This document shows, piece after piece, positions 32,111 through 41,146 of a DNA stretch of 64,000 nucleotides. Made by a program: the position numbers and the translations under genes. Each line of letters starts with the position of its first letter. Within the stretch, counting starts at the first letter, position 1. The stretch comes from Conexibacter sp. CPCC 206217 (lineage in GTDB: Bacteria; Actinomycetota; Thermoleophilia; Solirubrobacterales; Solirubrobacteraceae). The notes under the pieces were generated by a model. It did not search any database. It was given only the letters and a program-made list of their open reading frames with translations, and was not told the DNA's origin. The DNA lies in assembly GCF_030646165.1 (NCBI RefSeq), contig NZ_JAUTDO010000001.1:930001-994000 (forward strand), in the 5' to 3' direction.

Positions 32111-33913
32111 ATGGAGGCGAGCGTCACGCACAGCGCTGCCGACGCATCGACCGGGTCGCGCACCATCGCCGACCTGCTGTCCCGTGCGGTCGACCTCTAC
32201 GGCGACCGGACCGCGGTGAAGGTCAAGCGCGACGGCGCCTGGAGCGACCTGACGTTCGCCGAGGTGGCCGAGATCTCCGACGAGATCTCGCTCGGCCTGA
32301 TCGACCTCGGCATCGCCCCCGGCGAACGCGTCTCGATCCTCTGCCGCACCCGGCCCGAATGGACCTACGCCGACTGGGGCGCGATCCAGACCGGCGCCGT
32401 CGTCGTGCCGATCTACCAGACCAACTCGCCCGAAGAGTGCGAGTGGGTCCTGGCCGACTCCGACGCGGTCGCGGTCTTCGTCGAGAACCAGGGCGAGCTG
32501 CAGAAGGTCGAGCAGATCCGCGACCGTCTCCCCCATCTCAGACATGTGATCGTGATCGATCCGTCTGAGGTCGCGGACATGACGCAGGCGATCTCGCTCG
32601 ACGACCTTCGCGCGCGTGGCCGCACGCGCGACCGCGCAGAGCTCACAGCCCGCTACGAGGCCGTCGAGCCGAGCGATCCCTTCACCTTCATCTACACCTC
32701 CGGCACGACCGGCCCGCCGAAGGGCTGCGTCCTCACGCACGGCAACTACCGCGCGATGCTCGACATGGCCGAGCAGGGCGGCGGCATCGTCGAGAACGAG
32801 CTGACCTACCTCTACCTGCCGCTCGCGCACTCCTACGCGCTCCTGATCCAGCTGCTCTCCTACGACGTCGGCGCCGCGATCGCCTACTGGTCCAACGACC
32901 CGCTGCAGATCATCGTCGAGCTGAACGAGGTCCACCCGACCAGCCTGCCCTCGGTCCCGCGCATCTTCGAGAAGATCTACACGCTCGTGACGGGCAACTA
33001 CCCGCGCGAGCAGATCGACCAGGCGTCGCAGCTCGGCGTCACCGTCCGCCACATGCAGCTGAGAGGCGAGCCGGTCCCGCCCGACCTCCAGGCAGCGTTC
33101 GACAGAGCTGACGCGGAGCTGTTCGCCAACGTCCGCAACGCGTTCGGCGGCAACGTCCGCCAGGCCGTCTCCGGCGCCGCCCCGATCGCGAAGGAGATCC
33201 TCGAGTTCTTCTACGCCTGCGGCGTCCCCGTGCTGGAGGGCTACGGGATGACCGAGACCTCCACCGCCGCCACCTTCCAGTCGCCCGAGGAGCACAAGTT
33301 CGGCACGGTCGGCAAGCCGTTCCCCGGCGTCGAGCTGAGAGTCGCCGCCGACGGCGAGCTGCTGATCAAGGGCGCCAACGTCTTCGCCGGCTATCACAAG
33401 CGCGCCGACGCCTCCTTCGGCGCGATCAGAGACGGCTGGCTGCACACCGGCGACCTCGGCTCGATCGACGACGAGGGCTTCCTCTCGATCACCGGCCGCA
33501 AGAAGGACATCATCATCACCGCCGGCGGCAAGAACCTCACCCCGGCGAACATCGAGAACGACATGAAGCAGTGCCGCTGGGTCTCGCAGGCGGTGATGCA
33601 CGGCGACCGCCGCCCCTACCCGGTGATGCTGCTGACGCTCGACGTCGAGACCGTCGTGCCGTGGGCGCAGCAGCAGGGGCTGCCCGAGGACATTCCGTCG
33701 CTGTCGCGCGAGCCGCAGCTGCTGGCGCTGATCCAGGCCGACCTCGACCGCGCCAACGCGAAGTACGCCCAGGTGGAGCAGGTGAAGAAGTTCCTCGTGC
33801 TCGAACACGACCTCTCGCAGGAGACCGGCGAGCTGACGCCGACGCTGAAGATCAAGCGCAACGTCGTCAACGAGAAGTACGCCGCGCGGTTCGATTCGCT
33901 CTACGACGAATGA
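32111..33913 (+). CDS. Long-chain fatty-acid-CoA ligase (AMP-forming)
   Basis: A 600-aa acyl-CoA synthetase of the ANL superfamily (FadD15-like). The P-loop-like motif YTSGTTGPPKGC is at about residue 196, the second motif GYGMTETSTAA near 378, DGWLHTGDLG near 440, and the C-terminal hinge KKDIIITAGGKNLTP near 462. It activates fatty acids with ATP and CoA for degradation or lipid synthesis. The ATG at 32111 is preceded by GGAGGAGG. The order of domains and the length are normal for the family. Confidence 0.93.
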   Translation: MEASVTHSAADASTGSRTIADLLSRAVDLYGDRTAVKVKRDGAWSDLTFAEVAEISDEISLGLIDLGIAPGERVSILCRTRPEWTYADWGAIQTGAVVVPIYQTNSPEECEWVLADSDAVAVFVENQGELQKVEQIRDRLPHLRHVIVIDPSEVADMTQAISLDDLRARGRTRDRAELTARYEAVEPSDPFTFIYTSGTTGPPKGCVLTHGNYRAMLDMAEQGGGIVENELTYLYLPLAHSYALLIQLLSYDVGAAIAYWSNDPLQIIVELNEVHPTSLPSVPRIFEKIYTLVTGNYPREQIDQASQLGVTVRHMQLRGEPVPPDLQAAFDRADAELFANVRNAFGGNVRQAVSGAAPIAKEILEFFYACGVPVLEGYGMTETSTAATFQSPEEHKFGTVGKPFPGVELRVAADGELLIKGANVFAGYHKRADASFGAIRDGWLHTGDLGSIDDEGFLSITGRKKDIIITAGGKNLTPANIENDMKQCRWVSQAVMHGDRRPYPVMLLTLDVETVVPWAQQQGLPEDIPSLSREPQLLALIQADLDRANAKYAQVEQVKKFLVLEHDLSQETGELTPTLKIKRNVVNEKYAARFDSLYDE

Positions 33914-33936
33914 ACGCGTACCCTCATCTGTGAGAG

Positions 33937-34416
33937 ATGCGTACGGATCCGAGCGAAACCGGCGGGCTGTTCATCACCCGCCGCCCTGGGACGAGACCGA
34001 CCCAGTACAGAGCGCCGCCCAGAATCGCGGGCGAGAAGCGTCGGCGGGCGGACAGCTTCGTCGCGGGCGGACTGCTCGCGCTGATGATCGTCGTCAACCT
34101 GCTGTTCTGGGGTCCGCTCCCGCTCGCCTGCCTGTTCGTCGGCGGCCGCCTGCAGCATCTGACCGACAACGTCGGCGTCGGCCTGGCCGCCTCGTTCGCG
34201 ACCCTGATCGGCGGCCTGCTGCTCGGCCTGATGGCGCTCAAGCGGCTGGACTACGCCTGGATCCTCGTGCGGCGCGCGAGCGGGCACGACCAGCGGCAGG
34301 GGATCATCGGCCGCATCTTCATGGTCTGCTGCGCGATCGGCGCGCCCGTCTTCCTCGTCTGGCTGCTCGGCTTCAGCGGCGCGCAGCTGTCGGGCGCCGG
34401 CAACATGGGCTTCTAG
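33937..34416 (+). CDS. Hypothetical membrane protein with three membrane segments
   Basis: A 159-aa protein. A polar, basic N-terminus of about 40 residues is followed by three hydrophobic stretches: VAGGLLALMIVVNLLFWGPL, VGLAASFATLIGGLLLGLM and IFMVCCAIGAPVFLVWLLGF. A basic loop (KRLDYAWILVRRASGHDQRQ) lies between the last two. I recognise no family. It lies between the acyl-CoA ligase (24 bases upstream) and the aminotransferase (14 bases downstream) and is probably co-transcribed with both. Confidence 0.8.
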   Translation: MRTDPSETGGLFITRRPGTRPTQYRAPPRIAGEKRRRADSFVAGGLLALMIVVNLLFWGPLPLACLFVGGRLQHLTDNVGVGLAASFATLIGGLLLGLMALKRLDYAWILVRRASGHDQRQGIIGRIFMVCCAIGAPVFLVWLLGFSGAQLSGAGNMGF

Positions 34417-34429
34417 ACTCCATCCTCCG

Positions 34430-35536
34430 ATGGGCCTGCGGGGGTACTACAGACAGTTCGCCGGCATGACCGACGAGGAGGTCAGCGAGCAGCTGCGCGA
34501 GCAGTCGGCGCAGGCGCGCCGCAAGGCGCTGGCGAAGGTCGAGGCGATCGACCTGTCGCTGACGACCTGGCACGAGCTGCCGCACCCCGACGTCGTCGCG
34601 GCCGTCACGTTCGCCTCGCGCGGGCTGCTGAACCTCGCACCGGACCCGACCGCGGAGGAGATCCGCCACGCGCTCGCGCGGCGGGTCGGGCTCGAAGCGA
34701 ACCGGATCGCCGTCGGCGACGGCGCCGCGCAGCTGCTGTCGTCGGCGACGCGCGCGCTCGTGAAGCCGGGCGAGGAGCTGCTGATCCCGTGGCCGTCGTA
34801 CGGCCTCTACCCGCTGATGGCACAGCGCGCGGGCGCACAGGCGGTGCCGGTGCCCCAAGGTCATGACGTCGAGCGGCTGCTGTCCGCGGTCACCCCGCGC
34901 ACGCGCGCGATCGTGCTCTGCAACCCCAACGACCCGACCGGCGGCTACATGCCGCCGTCGCAGCTGCGCGCGCTGCTCGACGCACTGCCGGAGCACGTCT
35001 CGCTGCTGCTCGACGAGGCGCTGATCGACTACGTCTCCGACGAGCGCGCCGCGGCCGCCTCGCTCGCGCTGCTCGATGCCCATCCGCGCCTGCTCGTCTT
35101 CCGCACCTTCTCGAAGATCTACGGTCTCGCGGGGCTGCGCTGCGGCTACGTGCTCGGCGGACCGGGGGCGGAGCAACTGGTCGCGCAGCTCGCGCCCGAG
35201 CTCGGCGTCGGCGTGCCGAGCCAGGCCGGCGTGCTGGAGGCGCTGCGGGTCTGCGACGCGCAGGTCGCGTCGCGTCGCGCGACCGTCCTCGCCGAGCGCG
35301 CGCGGATGGCCGAGCTGCTGCACGACGCGCCGCTCGACGCCGCGCCCAGCGAGACCAACTTCCTCTGGCTGCGCGCCCCCGGCCTCAGCTCCTCCGAGCT
35401 GACCGCCCGCCTGCGCCGCGGCGGCGCGATCGTGATGAGCGGCACGGCAGTCGGCGACGACGAGCACGTCCGCGCGACGATCCAGGCCCCGATCCACGCC
35501 GATCGGTTGCTGGAAGCGGCGCGGACGGCTTTCTAG
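34430..35536 (+). CDS. Class I/II aminotransferase (HisC-like)
   Basis: A 368-aa PLP-dependent enzyme. Signature segments in order are WPSYGLYPLMAQRAG, CNPNDPTGGYMP (about residue 163), LLLDEALIDYV (about 189) and the PLP lysine in RTFSKIYGLAGLRCGYVLG (about 228). The C-terminal ETNFLWLRAPG is typical of histidinol-phosphate/aromatic-type aminotransferases. There are no other histidine-biosynthesis genes nearby, so the physiological substrate is uncertain. ATG 34430 follows the membrane-protein gene by 14 bases. Confidence 0.88.
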   Translation: MGLRGYYRQFAGMTDEEVSEQLREQSAQARRKALAKVEAIDLSLTTWHELPHPDVVAAVTFASRGLLNLAPDPTAEEIRHALARRVGLEANRIAVGDGAAQLLSSATRALVKPGEELLIPWPSYGLYPLMAQRAGAQAVPVPQGHDVERLLSAVTPRTRAIVLCNPNDPTGGYMPPSQLRALLDALPEHVSLLLDEALIDYVSDERAAAASLALLDAHPRLLVFRTFSKIYGLAGLRCGYVLGGPGAEQLVAQLAPELGVGVPSQAGVLEALRVCDAQVASRRATVLAERARMAELLHDAPLDAAPSETNFLWLRAPGLSSSELTARLRRGGAIVMSGTAVGDDEHVRATIQAPIHADRLLEAARTAF

Positions 35537-35568
35537 TCGTCGCGAAGCGCCTGCGTCTGAGGCGCGTC

Positions 35569-36852
35569 TCAGTCGCTGGCGCTCTGGCGCAGCAGCGTGC
35601 TTCTCGTCTGCTCCAGAATCGCCCGCCACCGCGCCGTCTCGGCCGGCTCGGCCGTCGCGAAGTGCTTGACGACCTTGTTGACGCGCGTGGCGGAGATCTC
35701 GATGCCGTGTCTGGCCGCGACGCGGCGCAGCCTCGGATAGTCCGCCGACAGCTTCTGGGTGACCGATCTGAAACCGTGGCGGGCGATCGAGACGCGTGAG
35801 CGGTAGTCCATCACGCTCGTGCGGAACATCAGCTCGTCGCTCGGATCGGGCTCGATCAGGACGATGTCGACGCCGGGGTAGCGCTGCTCCCACTGGCGCT
35901 TCATCTCGTGCAGGCGGTTGTGGGCGATCAGCTTGAACGTCTGGTAGCCGACCTGCGGGAAGCCCATGTCGGAGATCCGCTTGCGCCCTGGCGCCTCGGG
36001 GTCGTTGACGTCGTTGACGTACGGGACGAGCGGATTGACGACGATCAGCAGTCTCGCGCCCGCCTCGACGGCGATGTCGAGGTTCGTCGTCGAGACGATC
36101 CCGCCGTCGACCAGCTCGCGATCACCGATCCGCACGGGCTTGTAGACCATCGGCAGCGCGGTCGAGGCGCGCACGGCGGTCGAGATCGGCACGTCGTCGA
36201 AGCCGGGCTGGCCGAACACGACCCGCTCGGCCGTGTCGAGGTCGGTCGCGGTCAGGTACAGCTCGTGCGTCAGCTCGCGGAAGTCGTCGCTGCGGCCCTC
36301 CCCGTCCAGCACCGCGCGCACGTACGACTCGATCCCGCCGCCGGAGTAGAGGCCCGACGGCATCCCCTCCGCCAGCCCCAGCACGACGTCGAGCGCCGAC
36401 ACCTGGCCGAGCTGGCCGAGCAGCCTGCCGGTCAGCTTCGCGGCGCGGAACGGGAAGCTGAGCGCGCTGCCGACCAGCTCGCGGACGTTCAGCGCCAGCA
36501 CCGTCTTGAGGTCGACGTCGGGGAACGGCGTCGGCACCTGACGGTTGACGACGCGCATCATCTCCTCGGGCGTGATCCCGTTCGCCGTCATCGCGGCGAC
36601 GAGCGAGCCGGCGCTCGTGCCGACGTAGACGTCGAAGTCGGTCACCGACCTGTTGACCGACAGCAGGTCCAGCGCGCGCAGCGCGCCGATCTCGTAGACC
36701 GCGCCCGTGACACCTCCGCCGCCCAACACCAGCGCAGTCTTCGACGGCCGCCCGGGGCGCCGCGCGGTCGAGCGCCGGCGGACCTGCGCAGCCGGCCCGC
36801 TGCCGTTGCGCCGCTCGCTGCCGGACGTCTCCAGTCTGACGACTCTGCCCAT
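35569..36852 (-). CDS. Patatin-like phospholipase (RssA/YchK-type)
   Basis: A 427-aa protein with the patatin fold. The oxyanion-hole glycines are in GGGGVTGAVYEIGALRAL (about residues 45-62), the nucleophile elbow is GTSAGSL with G-x-S-x-G, and the catalytic aspartate is in LVDGGIVS (about residue 245). These are serine-aspartate dyad lipid acyl hydrolases acting on phospholipids or lysophospholipids. The N-terminal 35 residues are basic and disordered-looking. It is convergent with the aminotransferase and divergent from the carboxypeptidase gene. Confidence 0.88.
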   Translation of the reverse strand: MGRVVRLETSGSERRNGSGPAAQVRRRSTARRPGRPSKTALVLGGGGVTGAVYEIGALRALDLLSVNRSVTDFDVYVGTSAGSLVAAMTANGITPEEMMRVVNRQVPTPFPDVDLKTVLALNVRELVGSALSFPFRAAKLTGRLLGQLGQVSALDVVLGLAEGMPSGLYSGGGIESYVRAVLDGEGRSDDFRELTHELYLTATDLDTAERVVFGQPGFDDVPISTAVRASTALPMVYKPVRIGDRELVDGGIVSTTNLDIAVEAGARLLIVVNPLVPYVNDVNDPEAPGRKRISDMGFPQVGYQTFKLIAHNRLHEMKRQWEQRYPGVDIVLIEPDPSDELMFRTSVMDYRSRVSIARHGFRSVTQKLSADYPRLRRVAARHGIEISATRVNKVVKHFATAEPAETARWRAILEQTRSTLLRQSASD

Positions 36853-36870
36853 GGTTCCATAGTGTACGGA

Positions 36871-36890
36871 GGCGTTTCAAAGCAAACGCC
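36871..36890. promoter_or_regulatory. Palindrome in a divergent promoter region
   Basis: GGCGTTT-CAAAGC-AAACGCC is a perfect 7-bp inverted repeat with a 6-base spacer in the 93 bases between the patatin and carboxypeptidase genes. It lies where a regulator of either gene could bind. An 11-base direct repeat CCGCTGTTCCG also occurs nearby, starting at 36889 and 36929. Confidence 0.55.
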
Positions 36891-36945
36891 GCTGTTCCGT
36901 CCGGCCCGACCGCGACTTTCCTGCGACACCGCTGTTCCGATCCCC

Positions 36946-38355
36946 ATGCGCCGCACCGCTCTCCTCGCCACCGTCATCGCCCTCGCCGCCCCCGCCGCGT
37001 CGGCCGCCACCGCCGCCGCGGCGCCGCTCGACGCGTCCGTCGCGCGTGAGCTGGCGCGCGGAGGCGGCTCCAACGGCGCGTTCGTGCTCGACACGACGAC
37101 CGGCAGAACGCTGGCCGCGGTGCGCGCGGACTCGATGCGGATACCGGCCTCGGTCGAGAAGCTCTACACGACCTCGACGGCGCTGCTGCGCTTCGGCGCC
37201 GACGCGACGCTCGACACCCAGGTGCTCGGGACCGGCACGCTGACGCCGGCCGGCGTCTGGAGGGGCGACCTGTACCTGCGCGGCAGGGGCGACCCGACGT
37301 TCGGCAGCGCGAGCTTCAGGCAATACGACGGCACCAGCGGCACGAGCGTCACGGAGCTGGCGGACGCGGTCTCCGCCGTCGGCATCACGAAGGTCACCGG
37401 CCGCGTCTTCGGCGACGAGTCGTGGTTCGACCTGCGCCGCGGCGGTCCGTCGACGAACTGGGGCTTCGACGTCTGGATCGGCGGCCCGCTCAGCGCGCTG
37501 CTGTACAACCGCGGCCTCGCGAACGAGAACGGCAGCTCGCTCGCCAAGCAGCCGGCGCAGTTCGCCGCGCAGCAGCTGACGAGCGCGTTGAGAGGCGCCG
37601 GCGTGAGGGTCGCCAAGGCGCCGGCGCTCGGCACCGCGCCCGCGAGCGCGCAGGAGCTGGCGGTCGTCCCGTCGCCGCCGATCTCGCAGCTGGCGGCGCT
37701 GACGCTGGTGCCGTCGGACAACCTCTTCGCCGAGCAGCTGATCAAGGTCGTCGGCGCCGAGTTCGGCACCAGCGGCTCGACGACGGCTGGCACCGCGGTC
37801 GCGCGCAGCACGCTGCAGCAGCGCTTCAAGATCAGCCCGCGGATCGCCGACGGCTCCGGCCTCTCGCGCGCGGACGCGACCAGCCCGCGCCAGGTCGTCA
37901 CGCTGCTCGACGGGATGCGCGACGTGCCGGGGCTGCGCAGCGGCCTGCCGGTCGCGGGCCGCAGCGGCACGCTCGCCAATCGGATGCGCGGCACGATCGC
38001 GCAGGACCGCTGCCAGGCGAAGACCGGCACGCTCTCCAACGTCTCCGCGCTCGGCGGCTACTGCAGAACCGCCAACAACCACACGATCGCGTTCGCGTTC
38101 ATGTTCAACAGCGTCAACACCTACTCGGCGAAGGCCGCGGAGGACCGCCTGACGCAGCTCGTCGCGCGCCAGCGCCCGACGGGATCGACGCGCGCGGGCG
38201 CGGCGCCGGGCGCCGGTTCCACGCCGCCGGCCGGCACCACGCCGGACGCGACGTCCGCTCCCGGCGCCTCCGCTCCCGCCAGATCGACCCGCTCCGCCTC
38301 GGCGCCGCCCACGTCGCCCGCCGCCGTCAACGGAGCGGTCCGCGCCCCGCGCTAG
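36946..38355 (+). CDS. dacB: D-alanyl-D-alanine carboxypeptidase/endopeptidase (PBP4, S13 family)
   Basis: A 469-aa penicillin-binding protein of the S13 (DacB) type. A signal peptide (RRTALLATVIALAAPAASAA) leads into the SxxK motif in PASVEKLYTTS (about residue 71), the SxN triad as PSDNLF (about 261) and KTG in QAKTGTLSNV (about 360). It trims peptidoglycan side chains outside the membrane. The last 80 residues are low-complexity (Thr, Pro, Ala, Ser). ATG 36946 is the start because the longer frame reads through the divergent promoter region. Confidence 0.88.
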   Translation: MRRTALLATVIALAAPAASAATAAAAPLDASVARELARGGGSNGAFVLDTTTGRTLAAVRADSMRIPASVEKLYTTSTALLRFGADATLDTQVLGTGTLTPAGVWRGDLYLRGRGDPTFGSASFRQYDGTSGTSVTELADAVSAVGITKVTGRVFGDESWFDLRRGGPSTNWGFDVWIGGPLSALLYNRGLANENGSSLAKQPAQFAAQQLTSALRGAGVRVAKAPALGTAPASAQELAVVPSPPISQLAALTLVPSDNLFAEQLIKVVGAEFGTSGSTTAGTAVARSTLQQRFKISPRIADGSGLSRADATSPRQVVTLLDGMRDVPGLRSGLPVAGRSGTLANRMRGTIAQDRCQAKTGTLSNVSALGGYCRTANNHTIAFAFMFNSVNTYSAKAAEDRLTQLVARQRPTGSTRAGAAPGAGSTPPAGTTPDATSAPGASAPARSTRSASAPPTSPAAVNGAVRAPR

Positions 38356-38392
38356 CGTCGTCTTCCGTCGAACAACCCGACGGGAGGCAGCA

Positions 38393-38830
38393 GTGCTGAA
38401 GGGCTTCAAGGACTTCATATCGCGCGGCAACGTGGTCGATCTGGCCGTCGCGGTCGTGATGGGCGCCGCGTTCGGCGCGGTCGTGACGGCGCTTGTCGCC
38501 GACTTCATCACCCCGATCATCGCCGCGATCGGCGGCCAGCCGGACTTCTCCGACCTCAGCTTCACGATCAACGGCAGCAAGTTCGCCTACGGCCACTTCA
38601 TCAACGCCGTGATCGCGTTCGTGATCCTCGCCGCGGCGATCTACTTCCTCGTCGTGCTGCCGCTGGAGCGGGTGCTGAGACAGCCGGACTCCGAGAAGGA
38701 CGCCGACGCCTCGGCGCGCGCATGCCCGGAGTGCCTCTCGTCGATCCCGGCGGAGGCGCGCCGCTGCATGTACTGCACCTCGGAGATCGAGCCGCTGACG
38801 GGCGGGACGACGGGAGCAGTGCCGGCTTAG
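38393..38830 (+). CDS. mscL: Large-conductance mechanosensitive channel with C-terminal zinc ribbon
   Basis: A 145-aa MscL. The N-terminus LKGFKDFISRGNVVDLAVAV and the first membrane helix (GAAFGAVVTALVADFI) are diagnostic, followed by the periplasmic loop and the second helix (INAVIAFVILAAAIYFLVV). It opens under turgor to release solutes. Instead of the usual short helical tail, the last ~30 residues contain two CxxC pairs (CPEC and CMYC) spaced as in a zinc ribbon. GTG 38393 has GGGAGG upstream. It is followed by a convergent gene. Confidence 0.92.
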   Translation: MLKGFKDFISRGNVVDLAVAVVMGAAFGAVVTALVADFITPIIAAIGGQPDFSDLSFTINGSKFAYGHFINAVIAFVILAAAIYFLVVLPLERVLRQPDSEKDADASARACPECLSSIPAEARRCMYCTSEIEPLTGGTTGAVPA

Positions 38831-38837
38831 GGCGGAC

Positions 38838-38871
38838 GCCACTCGGGCGCGTGCCGTTTGGCAGGAGTGGC
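38838..38871. terminator. Possible bidirectional terminator between mscL and the MFS gene
   Basis: GCCACTC (38838-38844) pairs with GAGTGGC (38865-38871), with an inner GTGCC/GGCA stem. It lies in the 68-bp gap between convergent genes. T-tracts are weak, so termination is only probable. Confidence 0.45.
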
Positions 38872-38898
38872 CGCGCCCGGCAGGGGGAGCGGCCGCTC

Positions 38899-40137
38899 TT
38901 ACGCGACGGCGGGCACGGCCGTCGGCAGCGGCGGCGTCTGGCGCAGCCACAAGGACATCAACAGCGCGCACCCGAGCAGCGTGCCGCCGACCGACATGAC
39001 CGCGGTCCACTGGCCGCCGCTCCAGGCCGCGCCGGCGGCGATCCCGCCGAGCGATGAACCGGCGTAGTAGGCCAGCAGATAGAGCGCGGAGGCCTGCGCG
39101 GCGGAGCCGGCGTGGTTGCTGCCGCGGCGCCCGACCCAACTGGAGGCGACCGAGTGACCGGCGAAGAAGCCCGCCGTCAGCGTCGCGACGCCGAGCACGA
39201 TCAGCGGCAGCGCATGGGCGCCCGTCAGCGCCAGACCGGCGCCGGCGAGCACGATCGCGGCGGGCAGGACCCCACGGCGGCCGATGCGGTCGGCCAGGCG
39301 CCCGGCCCAGGCGGAGCTGAACGAGCCGATCGGGTAGACGAGGAAGATCGCCGCGACCGCCGCGTGGCTGAGTCCGTAGGGCGCGTCCTCGAGGCGAAAC
39401 GTGAGGCCGTTGTAGACCGCGGCGAAGGTCGCCATCAGCAGCGCGCCGACGGCGTCGAGGCGCAGCAGGCCCGGCTCGGTCAGATGCACGCGCATCCCGC
39501 GCACGAGACGGCCCGGCTGGAACGGCCGCGAGTGGAAGTGCTGGGAGGCGGGCAGCAGCTTGGTCGCGGTGAGCGCGCAGACCAGCGCCATCCCGCCGAC
39601 GCCGAGCAGCGCGACGCGCCAGCCGCCGTGGTCGGCGAAGACGCCGGTCAGCAGCCGGCCGAGCATCCCGCCGATCGCGTTGCCGCCGATGTACAGCCCT
39701 ATCGAGAGCCCGAGCGACGAGCCGTGGATCTCTTCGGCGAGGTACGCCATCGCGACGGCGGGCAGCCCGGCGAGCGCGATCCCCTGCAGAGCCCGAAGCG
39801 CCAGCAGCGCCTCGAAGCTGGGAGCCGCGGCGCAGGCGAGCCCGAGCAGCGAGGCCAGCAGCAGCGACCACTTCATCACGCGCGTGCGGCCGTAGGCGTC
39901 GGCGAGCCAGCCGGCCGGGACGAGCGACAGCCCCAGCGCGGCGGTGGTGACGGCGAGCACGAGCGCGGACGCGGCCGGCGTGATCGAGAAGCTGTCCGAC
40001 AGCAGCGGCAGCAGCGCCTGCGGCGAGAACAGCAGCGCGAAGGTCGCGACACCTGCTGCGAAGAGGGCGACCGATGCGCGTCTGAAGCCGGCTTCGCCGG
40101 CGCGGTGACGGTCTGGCAGGAGGGCTGCGTCAGGCAC
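38899..40137 (-). CDS. Major facilitator superfamily transporter
   Basis: A 412-aa protein with about 12 hydrophobic segments. The MFS signature between helices 2 and 3 is AGWLADAYGRTRVM, and its repeat is AWAGRLADRIGRRGVL between helices 8 and 9. The first helix (VALFAAGVATFALLFSPQALLP) and LALRALQGIALAGLP fit drug or amino-acid exporters of the DHA1 group. The substrate is unknown. GTG 40137 is the start. It is divergent from a LysR gene 100 bases away, which is the common arrangement for regulated exporters. Confidence 0.85.
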   Translation of the reverse strand: MPDAALLPDRHRAGEAGFRRASVALFAAGVATFALLFSPQALLPLLSDSFSITPAASALVLAVTTAALGLSLVPAGWLADAYGRTRVMKWSLLLASLLGLACAAAPSFEALLALRALQGIALAGLPAVAMAYLAEEIHGSSLGLSIGLYIGGNAIGGMLGRLLTGVFADHGGWRVALLGVGGMALVCALTATKLLPASQHFHSRPFQPGRLVRGMRVHLTEPGLLRLDAVGALLMATFAAVYNGLTFRLEDAPYGLSHAAVAAIFLVYPIGSFSSAWAGRLADRIGRRGVLPAAIVLAGAGLALTGAHALPLIVLGVATLTAGFFAGHSVASSWVGRRGSNHAGSAAQASALYLLAYYAGSSLGGIAAGAAWSGGQWTAVMSVGGTLLGCALLMSLWLRQTPPLPTAVPAVA

Positions 40138-40237
40138 GAGATACAAGGTAGGACGGGCGCATGGATGTGTCCAATGCATGATTGACGATGAATCGATGCT
40201 GTGCGAGCATCTGTGAGATGGCTCCGCTCGGGACCCC

Positions 40238-41146
40238 ATGACCTTCGAGGAGCTGCGCTGGTTCGTCGCGGTCGCCGAGGGCGAGCACGTGACCGCCGCG
40301 GCGGCGGAGCTGCACGTCAGCCAACCAGCGCTGTCGCGGGCGCTGGCGCGCGTGCAGGCGGACGTCGGCGTGCCGCTGTTCGACCGCGACGGGCGGCGGG
40401 TGCGGCTCAACCGCTACGGCCGCCTCTACCTCGAGCACGCCCGCCGCGCGCTCGCGCTGCTCGACGCCGGCCGCGACGAGCTGGCCGCGGCGACCGGGGC
40501 CAGCGGCAGCGGCACCGTCGTGCTCGCGTTCCTGCACACGCTCGGCAGCTGGCTCGTGCCGGCGCTGCTGCGCGGCTTCGGCGCCGCGCACCCCGGCGTC
40601 ACGCTGCAGCTCGCGCAGGACAGCGCGGGCGAGATGCTGCACGCGCTGCAGAGCGGCAGCGCGGACCTCGTGCTGACGAGCCCGCGCCCGGACGACCCCG
40701 CGATCGGCTGGCACGCGCTCGCGAGCGAGCCGCTGCGGCTGGTGGTGCCCCCGGGCCACCGGCTCGCGGGCCGCAGACGCGTCCGCGTCGCCGACGTCGG
40801 CGAGGACCGCTTCATCGTGATGAAGCCCGCGTACGGCCTGCGCAGCCTCACCGACGAGCTGTGCGAGCGCGCCGGGATCAACCCGACGATCGCGTTCGAG
40901 GGCGACGACATCGGCACGCTGCGCGGCCTCGTCGCGGCCGGACTCGGCGTCTCGCTGCTGCCACCGCCGCAGTCGGCCGGCGCGGCGATCGCCGATCCCG
41001 CCACGCCACATCTCCAGCTGGCCGACAGAGGCGCCGCCCGCGAGCTGGGCCTCGCCTGGGAGAAGAACCGCTACCGCTCGCCCGCGACCGAGACCTTCCG
41101 CGAATACGTCGTCGCGAACGGGCGCGCGCTGGTGAGCGCCCTCTAG
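40238..41146 (+). CDS. LysR-family transcriptional regulator
   Basis: A 302-aa LysR protein. The N-terminal winged HTH begins MTFEELRWFVAVAEGEHVTA and contains VSQPALSRALARVQADVGVPLFDR. The rest is the two-lobed effector domain with LLRGF and VAAGLGVSLLPPP. It probably controls the divergent MFS gene through the 100-bp shared region. The stop overlaps by four bases with the 3' end of the convergent glycosyltransferase gene. Confidence 0.9.
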   Translation: MTFEELRWFVAVAEGEHVTAAAAELHVSQPALSRALARVQADVGVPLFDRDGRRVRLNRYGRLYLEHARRALALLDAGRDELAAATGASGSGTVVLAFLHTLGSWLVPALLRGFGAAHPGVTLQLAQDSAGEMLHALQSGSADLVLTSPRPDDPAIGWHALASEPLRLVVPPGHRLAGRRRVRVADVGEDRFIVMKPAYGLRSLTDELCERAGINPTIAFEGDDIGTLRGLVAAGLGVSLLPPPQSAGAAIADPATPHLQLADRGAARELGLAWEKNRYRSPATETFREYVVANGRALVSAL

